Positions 34,077 to 46,320 of a stretch of DNA of 64,000 bases are shown here, piece by piece; position 1 is the stretch's first letter, and every line of letters starts with the position of its first letter. The notes beneath the pieces were generated by a model. It did not search any database and was not told the origin of the DNA. It saw only the letters and a program-made list of their open reading frames with translations. This DNA comes from Trileptium ribeirensis (lineage: Eukaryota > Nematoda > Enoplea > Enoplida > Thoracostomopsidae). The stretch lies in NCBI GenBank assembly GCA_030248225.1, contig JASANE010007084.1, positions 1 to 64,000 of the forward strand. Direction: 5' to 3'. The translations under genes were made by a program, and so were the position numbers.

Positions 34077-36483
34077 TCACACTTCATCTCTGATAGTTGA
34101 ATCGTGCTGTGATGCTTGACAAACAGGATGCTTGCACGTTGTTTTGAGACACACTTGTAGTCCATAAAAATAGCGATTTATGTCAACGACCATTTCGTGA
34201 TCAATCGCTATGCGTTTAACTTCCTCCATCTGAGCCCACAGTATAGGATATTGTTTTTGGCATTCAATTTTGCGTATTTTACTGCCCTTTAAGAATGTTA
34301 ATAATACATCGCGAGGAACTGCATTTTCAGTCGATGGTTTGATCAATTTTATGTTATACGGCTTGAATGGAGCACCATCTACTATCCTAATATACTCGTC
34401 GACTGCGGCCTCCATATTATCAGCCAGTAGCTTGCGCCCTTGTTCGGTACACGGTTCCACGTTCTTACCATAAATTGTCGATGGAAACAATACATTTGCA
34501 TGCCTCATCGCCATAGCGCCGTTCATAGCTTCTACGCGATTGAAACAAGATCCACCAGGGTAGCGTACTGTAAGAATAGACAAATACTGAGCTTTCTTGT
34601 AGTGTGCTTCGGCAATATGATATTGAACTTCAACCTTATCTGGAGCTTCGTCCGGCCCACCGTGTCGGCGGAAAAGCACTATCTTATAGTTGTCGTCAGT
34701 AAACAGTTTGCAAACTAGATCTAAATTCGCCTTATGCTGAGTTGCTGTTTTGTTAAATCGGAAAGTATCGCTTACTACACCGACTGCAGCACCACGAAAA
34801 CCAGGACGAGCTGGCATGTAATAGCTTGAAACTTGAATATTTGATCTGTAATTGTTGACATAATCGGTACCTGGTCGCCTAATTGGTTCACCACGTAAAC
34901 ATATTTCGCGGCGTTGCGAATGAGTACTCTGTGTATCAGTTCTTATCGATGAAGCGTCGTCACTGTGAATAACAATAGTACCTTTAGTTAGCTCTTCCAC
35001 GTAATCTTTAATAGCATATGAACTTTGGCTATAGTACATATCGCCTGACAAGGCGGCACAAAATCCTTTTCTACTTTTTAAACATACAACATCAGCAAGA
35101 TTATACCGACCGCTTTTATTTGTCTTCCAGTATATGTGCAACACTTGCAGACAAGCGTTCGTGAAATGTTACCAAGTACACCGGCGATATGATGTTTTAA
35201 ATTTGAGTAAGTGACCTTTTCAATAGCTGGAAAGTTACCGGATGAAGCACCGATAACCCTAGCCGAAGTCTGTCGCCAACGATCAACACCACAATTTTGG
35301 TCTTTTACGTATTGTTCTATAGTGTCGCCAATATTTTTTGAAACCTACGCATCACGTCTGGAATTCTGTTGGGTCGAACTAATTTTTTATGCTGCAATAA
35401 ATGAAGCAGGTGTGTCTTTTGCCGTAACTGATAAGCCACTGTGATTTCTTTAACTTTTTGGGTCAAGTCATAAAGACGTTGAACATTGCCAGCGGACGCC
35501 AACGTGTATGTAGGCTGATTATCCTGAAGAAATTGCACAACTTTCGAATCATGCGCGCTTGGTAATTCCATGGAAGCTGCTATGTTAGAGTAGCTATCTG
35601 GAAGAGATACACCGCGTTTGGCAGCGTAACACAGGACTTGATACAACATCAAGCGTAACATAAGAATGTCGTCCTCAGTATTAGTGTGCCTAGCAAATTC
35701 TGAAACAGACATTTCACCCTTTTTTTAATGAACCGATACAGCTGCTTTACACTTTCCGGCTCATTGAAATTTGACAACTGTTCATCAATCCACCGAACCA
35801 GTTCGTCAGTACCCCACTCTCTCTTTATGTCATCATCAACTATCGCATCTATCATTTTCTGAGCTTCTATAATTTTGTTAAGACGATATTGAACAATTTC
35901 TACTTGTCTCTTCGGTCTGCTAATACCGGTATTGGCACATTCCCTTTTAGATAAATTTGCAATTTGCATTACAACGAAGCGAAGATACGGTCGAGCTGAC
36001 TGTGGCACTAAACTCGAAATCGTGCGCATAAGCTCCCCATCGAGGCTTGAATGTGAGGTAAAGTTCGACATGGCCATGTTGCTTACAAGCAAAAGATTTT
36101 TCCCTCGCTCACATACACTGTCGACGTCATACAGTTTATGAAACATGATATTTTCGGACAAAGATTTAGATTTAATAATAAGAAGCGGATAATTCATAGC
36201 ATAGCGTAGTGCTTCTCGGTAGTTATACGGTGCGGATCCTTTGACATATTGCCATGCGTCTTTCAGATTACACGTGACACGTGACAAGATGAAGACCCCA
36301 AATTTTAACAACACAACGTTGTACGGCTTCGGGTCAGTTATTGTCACTGCGCAGTAATATGCAAGAACTGTTGAAACGTCGAAGGGTATATTCGAAACAG
36401 TAACGGTTCCGCATGAAGAATCTGACAGCTGCGTTAATTGACGTCGATACTGTCGATATTCACGAAACACGTGTATGGGCTCC
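34077..36483 (-). pseudogene. DDE-transposase-like protein, three one-base frameshifts
   Basis: Read from an acceptor-like TTATTTTAG at 36,484, open segments in shifting frames cover about 800 residues to TGA at 34,077. Frame changes occur at an A-run near 35,726 and an A-run near 35,343, and near a TTT at about 35,167; each is repaired by one extra base. The C-terminal half has VIHSDDASSI, FRRHGGPDEAPD and PGGSCFNRVEAMNGAMAM, matching the order of a transposase-like RNase H-fold family common in invertebrate genomes, whose usual motifs are DD..., DGGPDE and NPVE. Here the second Asp is His. The N-terminal half (SVSEFARHTNTEDDILMLRL and upstream) is unfamiliar. Probably a decayed or domesticated DNA-transposon gene. 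Confidence 0.6.
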
Positions 36484-38839
36484 CTAAAATAAGAGCACGA
36501 AAAATGAGCATTAACCTACTAAGCAAACAGGTTAAAATAATTTTTTTGTCTTGGAATATCATATCGGGCTCACCCAAACCAACTCAGCTCCCTACAAGTT
36601 ACTATAGGAAGCTTATATTCTAGTATATATTATTGGAGGTGCCTAGCTTTGCCAAGGTACCTGACCAGAAAATCATGGCGCTGTTTGACAAATTTTCGAT
36701 CGCTGCTGTTCACTTATTTATAATTACATTAATCGGGCACCGCTGGCGGCATGCCATATAAGAAAAAGTACCTTAAGCGTGGGTATCCTGACATTCCATA
36801 ACTCCTTACGGGAAGCTTGGAGGCCAAAATAAACCATTTGACTGAACGCATGAAATTATGTGATATCAGCGTAACTTGATCTTTTCGGTTTTTGGAGCCC
36901 TAACGTCCCATACTGGGAGTGGTGCTTGGACTCCCATAACTCCTTACCGGAACCCCAGAGATCAAAATCACAAATAGTTTTTTATGGTTTTGTGAATTTA
37001 GTCGTCGAGCCGCACGATCATCAGAACCCCTGGCTTCTCCAAAGCGGGGATCTGCCATTTTTGGTGTACCCTTGAAAAAACCGCCACCCCAGTTGGGATC
37101 TCCTAGCACAATTTTGGCTACCCCAGGAACAGCCGCTTACCAGAATTTTTGGCTTCCTCTTATAAAAACACCCTCAAGAAGACGTAAACAAATTGGCAAA
37201 AATTTTTACAAAAAATCTCATTTTCGCGAAACCAAAAATTTGAGTAATTTCAGCGAAAATTTGGTTGAAAAGTTGCTTTTAACTTCATAAAAGACTTTGA
37301 ACCGCTTCCAGATTATTTCTTAACAATTTTTGTGATTTTTTTGCTGAAACTTGTTAAATTCTGAAAATTCCAGACCAGGGGGACTTCCCCGTTTCATGCC
37401 CCCGGCAAAATTTTCAACGAACGGAGAAGCCAGGAATGTAATCTGTCATCATTTGTATTTGATTACGTATTGCAGCAGGTTGCCAATTAGGATTTATATA
37501 TACGTAAAGTTTCGATACGCTGAACACTAGGCTTTTTGTTGTGTAGTGCGAGCCGTGTGTCTAGTCTGGTCTATTTATAGGTATTCGGTACGTTAAATAA
37601 AACAGTTTGGATATCTATATAGCAATATGCGAATATCGTGCCTTTTTTGTGGTTTGCCACGGGTGTAAGTTCCTAAAACTAGATTTTCAGCATGTACATA
37701 ATTTGTCTTAGAATGATTGGTAATGTATTGTGTGTAAGGCATATATATTTTTCTATACATTTAATACGATGATTTGATTATATAGAGAACCTTACGAATT
37801 TTCATGTTTTCAGTAGCCTTCAAGCAGAGAGTGACCAGGAATTCCGGATCCGGCATGGTTTTAGCCATTTGCCGGAACCGCAACCGGAACATGATTGTCG
37901 CCGAAACCGGAATTCGCGTTTTAGCTTAAAATTTTTCACATTGTTGCTCCATTTGTGTTCCAGACATATATACGTTGTACACATTGATCTAGTTCCAATG
38001 CAACCAAACCCAAATATTAACTCAGCAAATTCTCCTGTTAAACATAAGCACGATATATAAATTCAGCACATTCATATATTTCACATTAACACTGCAAGAT
38101 TTGGTAAAGCAAGGTCAGGTGGATGCTTGCAACCAGTGTTTTTTCAAAATTGGAGGTGCGTTTTTCTAGCGTCCAATTGTAGGCTTATTGCGTCCAATTC
38201 CAAAACAGTGCGTCACATTGTATACATATGTAAGTTCTCATATGGGTAGGGGTAATCTCTAGAGGCTTCTACGCTCCTCCAAGGGTCCGGCTACCTCCCA
38301 CCACATCAAACTTCGAACTCCCCCTGGCCTTAACTTTTTTTTACCGTAACTTTCGAACGCTTCGCTTGATCAGTGTTAATGGTAAAGCATTCAATTTGTC
38401 CCGAATCGAATGACACCCTACACGACTATATTTCAATTGATTGCCAGGCTACCATCGGACGGGCAGCACCCGTATACGAGCCAAAGCGCACAGAAATCGA
38501 AAAATTAGGGGAACGGAAACTTGGGGGTGGTAGCATGTTGATTTCAGGAGAAATGTCAAAGTGGGGTTTACAAAAACTTACCCTGGACTAGATTTAGCTC
38601 CTGGGTGTATCCAAATACAACCGCATCGAAGGGGCGCGAACAACTTTAGCAACATAGGGTGAAAATTGACAAAAAGGGGTGTCGACGGGTTAACAAAATA
38701 TATTGTATGGAGAGTAATTGCGTCAAACTTGCATCCAATTCTGAATCTTTTGCATCCAAATCGAGAACAGTGCGTGCAGACGCATTTGTGGACTAAAAAC
38801 CTAGCTTGCGATAGCTATTTTAACCATTCAGAGATCTAC
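36484..38839. other. Host sequence with small dispersed repeats
   Basis: No gene is supported. CCATAACTCCTTAC(C/G)GGAA occurs twice (about 36,798 and 36,936), and an imperfect inverted pair around GGAATTCCGG and CCGGAATTCG lies at 37,840-37,915. These look like old repeat copies. Confidence 0.45.
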
Positions 38840-38930
38840 GGCGTATGCCGGAATTGAACCGGTCCAACTTGGCATAACAGAGTATGGTTTGTTTGAAAGC
38901 ACTTAGCTGTAAGCTTGGCTAACATAAATT
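38840..38930 (-). repeat. tRNA-like SINE head, tentative
   Basis: On the minus strand ACCGGTTCAATTCCGGC resembles a Pol III B box with a flanking T-stem. An A-box-like TTAGCCAAGC lies about 70 bases upstream. No cloverleaf closes convincingly, so a tRNA-derived repeat is more likely than a tRNA gene. Confidence 0.3.
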
Positions 38931-41900
38931 GCACATTGCACTTGTAAATTTAGTAAATATTTTAAATTAGAGTAAAGTGACATATCTGTAGCACAACAAG
39001 ACTAAAAACTACATTCTCGGTAATGAACTGTATTTATTGAGTGGAGAGCATTGCTATTATTATTGTAGTTTCTCTAATTTAAAACATCCCAGTCAAAAAC
39101 TCTACCCTGAACAGTATCTGTGACCACTGATCAGAAAATTTTTGTGTACCTTAATTTTATTTTCCATTAGACCCATATATTAGCTTTACGGCTGGCCTTT
39201 TATTGTAAACGGGTATTACCCAACGCTGGCCCCAGTATATACATTCCCGAATGATGAATTTCATATTTCACACAATCAAAACAAGCTTTTTAGCAGTACA
39301 ATGTTGCATGTGATGGACACAATTTGAACTGAGGTGTTCAACTTTTTTGGTTACTATACGGTCCCTTCTCTCGTTTATCTTATCGGAAATTATTTGTTAT
39401 TTAAACAATATGTTATTGCTCGATTTAAAAACCGACTGCAAATTTTGAAAATATTTTCCCACAGCAGAGTGATATTAAAATAATATGAGTAATAATATTT
39501 TCGTTCAGGCTGCAATATGCATAGTCCATAATTTTTAATATGTTGTTCTACGCAAATATATGTTTACATGTAAACAAATAAATGATAGATACAAACGAGC
39601 GCGTTGATTATAAATTTGCGAACATTGTGGATTTGATGTGTATAGCGCGTATATACTGAAAATAAAAGGAAAGGGAGTATATAATCTTCGGTTCTACTTC
39701 AGATCAGCACTAGTACCGCGAAATAAAAAGTGTGTACACGAATTATATATTGCTCATATACATACTTTAGGGGAAGGTAAGAGTTTAGCCCTTTAAGGCG
39801 TTGGAGTCCCCCTTCGTGAGACGTGCCGACCTTTTATTGTGGCAGATTCCCCAAGCACACATTTTTGCCCCGCAGCGCTGATCTTTGCTGAACCCCTGGA
39901 AAGTCCAAGGCCAACAACCGATGCATATGTCTGAGTCAAATTGGGCTTATTTTGTAGAGCAAATTCCGTTTTATCAGACTATGTATAATGCATACCTGTG
40001 CCCTTGGAATGTGGAATTTGGGTTAAAATTCATGGCGAAATAACTGAGTATTTTATGGGGCAATATTAGGGAGCCCGGAGTTTTCTGACTCTTCCATTGG
40101 CCTAGCCCTACCTTACGCACCAGCGCTTGTTTCCGTGTGAGATGTACGTTCTAACTTGCACGCCCCACCCCCTCTCCAGCCATATTACCTCCATCCCGGG
40201 CGGCGCAGCTCCCCTCCCCCGCGCTCACGCAAGACGCCGTACCCCAATACAGAGGCTGTGCAATCGTTTTTCATGGGCTGGGCGCCGCAACTCCTGACCA
40301 CAACGCGCCACACCCTCTTCCACCGAGGCGCAGCACCCCTATCGATGTAACATGAACGCGCGGAAAAAATTTAACAAGTATACAGAATATTTTAAACGAA
40401 GTATTAAACAACTGTTAAATGTGGCAACATTTACCCTCCCGAGTCGCAGCTATCTCCCGTAGACTTCGGACTTGAGCATGTACGATTAAATGAGCGTCGC
40501 GCCGTTGTTATACAAGGCATGGGAATACGAAATTTGATACTCGCAGTTCAGTTATTACATCATTCAAGCCGAGCAACTCTGATAATCTCAACACGTTCCG
40601 CCTGTGATGCATTTTGTTCTGCTATATCTGCATCATACATGCTCAAAGTCGGGGTACGGATAGTTGCCCACCCGAATATATGCCTGTTGCGACAACTGCG
40701 TACGTGAATAGGTGTCCACCAGGATACTGGCCCCTTCTCACCTTTTGGTGCGTTTGCGCTAATTTTCCCTAAAATTTTTCTCTCGCCTGCGGCGTGTTTT
40801 CTCTAAATTTTACTAAACTTTTTTGTACGGCTTCGGCGCGGTTTTGCTGTTTCGCAACAATTTGTCTCGCGCCTTCGACGTTTTTGTTTGCCATTTTTTG
40901 CTAAAATTTTACTGCGCCTTCGACGAGAAAGGGTAGTGCCGTAGCAAGGGTATGCGGCGCCCGTAGGCAAGCAAAAATTTCGCTTAGCTGCGCCCCTGAG
41001 AAAGGCTGAGGCAAGGATTTCGCGCATTTTCGTCACGAAGGTGGAGGACGGGATCTCGGGCTCCTTCGGTGCAAAGAGTGGGGCCGTGCCCTGGGGATTG
41101 GGGGCAGGGAGATGGCGGAATGTAGCCGCGAGTGGGTGTGACGCCCAAGGAAATTTTCCCTTATTTTAACTAAAATTTCCTTAATTTCGTCCATCATGCC
41201 ATCCGAATTTTCCCTGATTTTAGTGAAACTGCCAAAATTTTCGTCACGCCTTTGGCGCGGTGTAAATGTTAGGACAGTGCGCGGTCGGCGCCTCGGGTAG
41301 GCGTGGATGTCTTCGCCTGGTATGACCCCCCTTTTCAGATGCGTGCTGCCTCATCCTATATATTTATAGTTGTCCATCCTTTAAATTTGCCGCAAGAAAC
41401 TGTCTTCTCGATCGCTATCTAAACTTGTTAACGGCGAAAACAATCATCCAGCAACAGGGCCGGGCGGGGCAAAACACCTTCCCCACTCCCAACGCTACGA
41501 AGGGTGGGCAACTGTCCTAGTAGGCAAGTGCCTGTTGGGGAACTTTCCTACCACCGCCCAAGGTCCGAGGTCCAAGGGGCGTAGCCTGGGCCGGGGGAAG
41601 GAGGTCACCTTAGGGTGGGGTTACCCCCTAGAGGGCCGTTGGGGGGAGAGGTCGACCTCTAGGTGGTGAAGATACGCGTCGACCTCCTCCAACTACCCCA
41701 ACCACCACAGCTTGCATCGCTTTTTTACCGATTTTCAACCCATTTTTGCCAAATGTTGCAAAACTTCCGTTGGCGTGCGGGGGGTGAGAGGATCCCTATG
41801 AGCATGTATGATCTACATCTATTACAAAAATTCTTGTTATACCGCCCATCAATGCAAAATTGGCAACAAACTTTACCGCACAATTTATTCGTATTTATTC

Positions 41901-42039
41901 AGTTAAGCGCTATAAACATCATCGGTATACAGAGTAATATTATAGCGTTATGTGTAGCCGTATTATACAAACTCTGGATTCCATTTGCAAAATATACACT
42001 TATAATTTAAAAACACATCCGGAGCTAACTTAACGCCGC
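38931..42039. other. Host sequence, GC-rich repeat patch at about 39,790-41,660
   Basis: The first part is AT-rich and empty. From about 39,790 a patch of C/G-rich words recurs (TTCGGCGCGGTTT, CGCCTTCGACG, CTAAAATTT), typical of a degraded dispersed repeat. The frames inside it are Arg- or Pro-rich. No gene is supported. Confidence 0.45.
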
Positions 42040-42041
42040 TG

Positions 42042-42166
42042 ATTGGCTGTTTTGCAGATTGTATCACAGTCTATCCAATCAGAATCCAAAAAAACGAAAC
42101 AGTTGAAACTTTGTACGATGAATTCGTTGATTTACCGCCGAATATTCGGCTAAGCGGCCATAAAAG
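42042..42166 (+). promoter_or_regulatory. Possible host promoter: two CCAAT boxes and a TATA-like site
   Basis: GATTGGCTG (inverted CCAAT, 42,042-42,046) and CTATCCAATCAG (CCAAT, 42,075-42,079) sit about 30 bp apart. CATAAAAG at 42,159-42,166 could act as a TATA element. An ATG-initiated open segment with a splice donor follows at 42,401. The spacing is plausible for a Pol II promoter, but such short motifs can occur by chance. Confidence 0.3.
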
Positions 42167-42400
42167 CGCATTGATGAGTCATCAACTTTAAAAGTTGGAA
42201 TTTTTTAAAATTCAAGCAGTGTGGTATCCAAGGGACGTTATAATATTACAAAAAGTATAACAATTGTTAGTAAAATGCGATGATAACCACAATTAGTGAA
42301 ATACAAAACAAAATTTTAGTATCAATAAAATTGGAACAAACACAACGAAATTGATTGTCCAAAGTGTATTTAGACGTTGCCGTTGGCTTCGCAACAGTTT

Positions 42401-42491
42401 ATGCAACAAATTGTCACAACGGAAAATTTTTCCGTGTCGCAAGATTCGTTTCTAGCATTAAACACAGAGAATGACAGTAGTGGTGCCAAAG
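42401..42491 (+). CDS. Possible first coding exon downstream of the CCAAT-box region
   Basis: ATG at 42,401 opens 30 codons (MQQIVTTENFSVSQDSF, then LALNTENDSSGAK) and one base, followed by the donor GTAGTG, giving a phase-1 junction. The Ser/Gln/Asn/Asp-rich peptide is protein-like but has no recognisable family. The following plus-strand exon was not found. An open frame also continues upstream of the ATG (TLPLASQQF), so an internal exon is an alternative. Confidence 0.3.
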
Positions 42492-44116
42492 GTAGTGAAA
42501 CGCATACAATCAATTTGAAGTGAGGCTGCAGTGTTCATCTTATTGGTAGAGACTGATTCACAGCCGCATATTTAGCTCCGGATCATTATAGATCTTAATA
42601 TCCTTACAAAAGAACCTGGTAACACTTCACTAGAGAGTAACTTATGTCTAAATAAATGTTATTCTTACCGTGATGTGAGTTTCTTGTACAAATCCTGGAG
42701 GAATGTTACCAGCGCCTGAAATATTTTTGCTTATGATGACGAGTTCTAGCAAAGCGCAATATTTAGAATTTTATTACAAAATGTATTATGCGACAAAAGT
42801 TGTTAGCACGCCGACGGCTTTCTTGGGCATTGGTCGGCTATCATGCGACCGGAATCTTCGGCCAGCCGACCGAATTCAACGGCCGATCCATGGCTCTTAC
42901 GACTGTTGCTCAACACTAGCTGTAGGTACCAGCGTTTTATTTCATTAACTTTAGGATGAAAGATTATATTTAATGAACATAAGTGTTGTAGCATACTTTT
43001 CTATTAAGTAAAATGAATTATAGTACAAGTAGTCTGATATCTTATTCACTACAAACATTAGGCAGTAGCACAAAACCGAGATTTAACGTATGTGTGCAGT
43101 CGAGCAATTAAGATATAATCATTACGAAGAAAATATCTTGGTGCATTCGAGGAGCTGCGACCGAGAGCTCGTTAATTTTCTCCCCTGAGGGCCGCCCTGG
43201 TCAGAGGTGGGGTGGGATATATCCCTGGCTACCCGGTTCCGCCTACTATGGCGTTTGTTAAAAATCAATTTATACATATAAAAATTTGGTACGGTGCATT
43301 ATAGCAAGCGCCGAATCCTACGCCTACACGCACTATAGCAAGATTGTGCTCCAGTTGGTGCTCGACAAAGGCCGGCTTTGTATCCTCCGTGTGCATCATA
43401 TGTAATTCATATGCTATGTTATAAATGTATACACAACGAGGCGCCCAGCGATGGCCAATAACTTCTGACTCGCGACTTTCGCCACTGTCATCAGCACAAT
43501 CTGTTACAGGCCGACCACCGGATCCGGGATCGTTAACAACCGCAAAAGTTTTCAACGGTCGGTTGTTGGCTGTAGGCCGGCCGTTCCCGACGGCCGGCCG
43601 CTTGTTCAACGGTGGGATATAACTCATAAAAATTTCTTTTAAATTTCATTAAAAGTACTCTGAGAGCATGTGCGATTGTTATATGACATTCTGTAAAAAT
43701 CCTGCCAATATTTCTTTCTTCGGCTTTGAAAGAAAGTTGCGCATGGCCTACAAATGTGTTATAATTTAAGTTTGCTGTGATGAATATATTTCCGGAAAAA
43801 TTATCCGTATACATTAATCAGACCAGTTGCGTGTTCCGATTAAAATTTATAGTTCTAGTGGCTGCTCAGGCCAATTTCAGTTGTATGTGCTAATTGGAAT
43901 TTACATAAAGGTGGACTTTATATTACACAATTTTTCATATAATAAAAGCGCTAAATAAAATAACGAAGTTACTATTGGCATTACAAACAACGAACCCGTG
44001 CTTATTAGTCACAAAATCAATTTAATTCAAAAAGATTACGGATATAATGCCACAGATCTATGAGCACAGATTAATTTGGCACAAGCTATTAAACAATTCC
44101 ACTCATGGATATGCAT

Positions 44117-44124
44117 CAATACCC
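44117..44124. repeat. Left target-site duplication of the foldback element
   Basis: CAATACCC directly precedes the element end CAGAGATGG. The counterpart on the right is CAATACGC (49,345-49,352), matching at 7 of 8 bases. Confidence 0.75.
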
Positions 44125-44944
44125 CAGAGATGGAACCGGACCACCGGGTCGCCGGATCATTTCGGGTCACATCCGTGGCCGGGTCACGGTATGCGACCCA
44201 ATACTGACCCCGTCGGATTAAAGAACCGAAAGTACTCTTCCATGCCCTGTGCTCAATATTCATGAACAAAATCTTTTACCTTCTTTGTCTGCTCTGCTCT
44301 TTTGCATAGAAACAGTGAAAACTCAAGTGCACGTAAACGAAGGTGTGCAAGGTTGGTAAAAGGGGTTGCGATCCTTTGCTGTGTTCATGCCGTGGAACCA
44401 CTAAAACAGTATTTAAAGCCCTGGGCGGTAGATATACTGCTTTTCAATTCGGTTTCGTACGGAAGTACATACAAGTCGTTTGCAATTCGCGCTCAAGCGA
44501 CTTAGTATGACGAGTAAACTACTTTCAGAACACAGCCAAATGGCTAACATTTAACTTGAGCACCTCACCTACCTTTGTACACACCCGAACTCTGTGGTAG
44601 AGATGAGAATTTGGGCTCGAGGCTAGGCTGAAGCTTGAGTCTGTACAAAGCTCTTAGTTTCGAGCCGACCGCCTATAGTTCAGACAGCCATCGAGAAAAC
44701 TTAACCTGGTATTTGATATTGGTCATGACCCGATTTTAGTATTTTTGATCTACATAGAAAGACAGACATAGAATGACTTGAATGAAGCTGCAAATTAATT
44801 CAGTGCCGCATTTTCGGGTTTTTGGAGGATTTCTACCAAAGATTTTTCGGAGAGGAGTCTGAATAAAGTTTTTTTTGACCTGCACAAGTCCAAATCTTAA
44901 ATCAATTTGTAGCTAAAATTAATTGCCTCAAAGTGAGATCTAAT

Positions 44945-45440
44945 GCAGGTTTCACAGAATAATGAGTGCAAAAAGTAGGCAGTTTTGTCTTTAACAGCGG
45001 TTTGCAAAAAAATAGTCTCTTATGGATGGTTATACGATATTTTAGTTTCTTGCAAACGGCTGCTAGGGATTTTTGTCTTTAATGACTGCTTGTTTGATAT
45101 TTAAATCTCTAACAGAGAGCTGTAAGAGACTTTAGTCTTATATAGATAGCTCATAAATACAAAAAACTCTAGCAACTAGCTGTTAGAGACTATAATCTCT
45201 TGCAGGTAGCCATAGCAGATTATTGTCTCTAAAGACTAGCTGTTAGAAACCTTTGTCTCTTACAGGCAGTTATAAAATACAAAAGTCTCTAATAGCTGTC
45301 CATTAGAATTTCAAATATTTAAAGGTTGGTTGTAAGAGATTTTTGTATTTTACAGCTGGTTGTAAGAGACAACAGTTTCGAACAGCTAACCATTAGAAAC
45401 AAATGTCTGTTAAAGCAAGCTCATTATTGATTTTGGTGCC
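44945..45440 (+). repeat. Left inverted arm of the foldback element
   Basis: From CACAGAATAATGAGTGCAAA to AAGCAAGCTCATTATTGAT the arm is the diverged reverse complement of 48,470-48,960. Within the arm itself short units around GTTAGAGACT, CTCTTACAG and AGCTGT recur every 30-50 bases, so each arm is also internally repetitive. Confidence 0.8.
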
Positions 45441-46320
45441 CCTCTAATTTGACATTGATGCCCCTGTCTAGTTTGATATTTTTGCCCACTCGAGTTTTAT
45501 ATTGGCCCCTCCCATCCAGTTTGACATTGGTCTCCAGTTTGATATTGGTGCCCCTCCAGTTTGATATTGGTTACGCCTCCAGCTTGATATCGGTGCCCCT
45601 CCAGTTTGATATTGATGACCGTGTATAGTTTGATATTGGTGCCACCCTTGAACATTATATTGGCTCCTCCCCTCCAGTTTGACATTGTATCCAGTTTGAT
45701 ATTGGAGCCCGCTCCAGTTTGATATTGGCGCCCCGCTCCAGTTTGATAGTGGTAGTCCCCTCCAGATTGACATTGCTGAACCCTCCAGGTTGATATTGGT
45801 GCTCCCAGTTTGATATTAGTGCCCCCGCCAGTTCGATATTTGTCCCCCCTCCAGTTGGATATCGGTGCCCCCTCCAGTTTGATATTGGTGTTCCCTTCCA
45901 GTTTGTTTTTGGTGCCTCATACAATTGGATATACGTGCCCTCCTCCAGTTTCACATTCATGTTCGCCTTTAGTTTGATAGTGATGCCCCCTCCAGTTTGA
46001 TATTGGTGCCCTCCTCCAGTTTGATATTGGCACCTCACTCCAGTTTGATAATGGTGTCCCCGTTTCATATTGGTGCCTCTTCCAGTTGGATATTGGTGTT
46101 CCCCTCCAGTTTGATATTGGTGCCCCCCTCCAATTGGATATAGGTGCCCTTCTCAAGTTTGACATTCATGTTCGCCTTTAGTTTGATAGTGATGCCCCCT
46201 CCAGTTTGAGATTGGTGCCCTCCTTCAGTTTGATATTGGAACCACCCTCCAGTTTGATAATGGTGTCCCCTCCAGTTTGATATTGGTGCCCCTCCAGACT
46301 TATATTGGTGCCCCTCTAGA
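45430..46320. repeat. Minisatellite, unit about 24-26 bp
   Basis: About 35 imperfect copies of CCCTCCAGTTTGATATTGGT plus a short spacer. The minus-strand frames rich in SNWRGAPI or YQTGG are translations of this repeat. The complementary block is at 48,298-48,480. Confidence 0.95.

Noticed and set aside
40530..40710. Plus-strand 62-residue frame and a minus-strand acidic peptide in the same place
   Set aside because: Neither strand has a good acceptor or donor. The minus-strand reading (AEQNASQAERVEII) is protein-like but too short to support.
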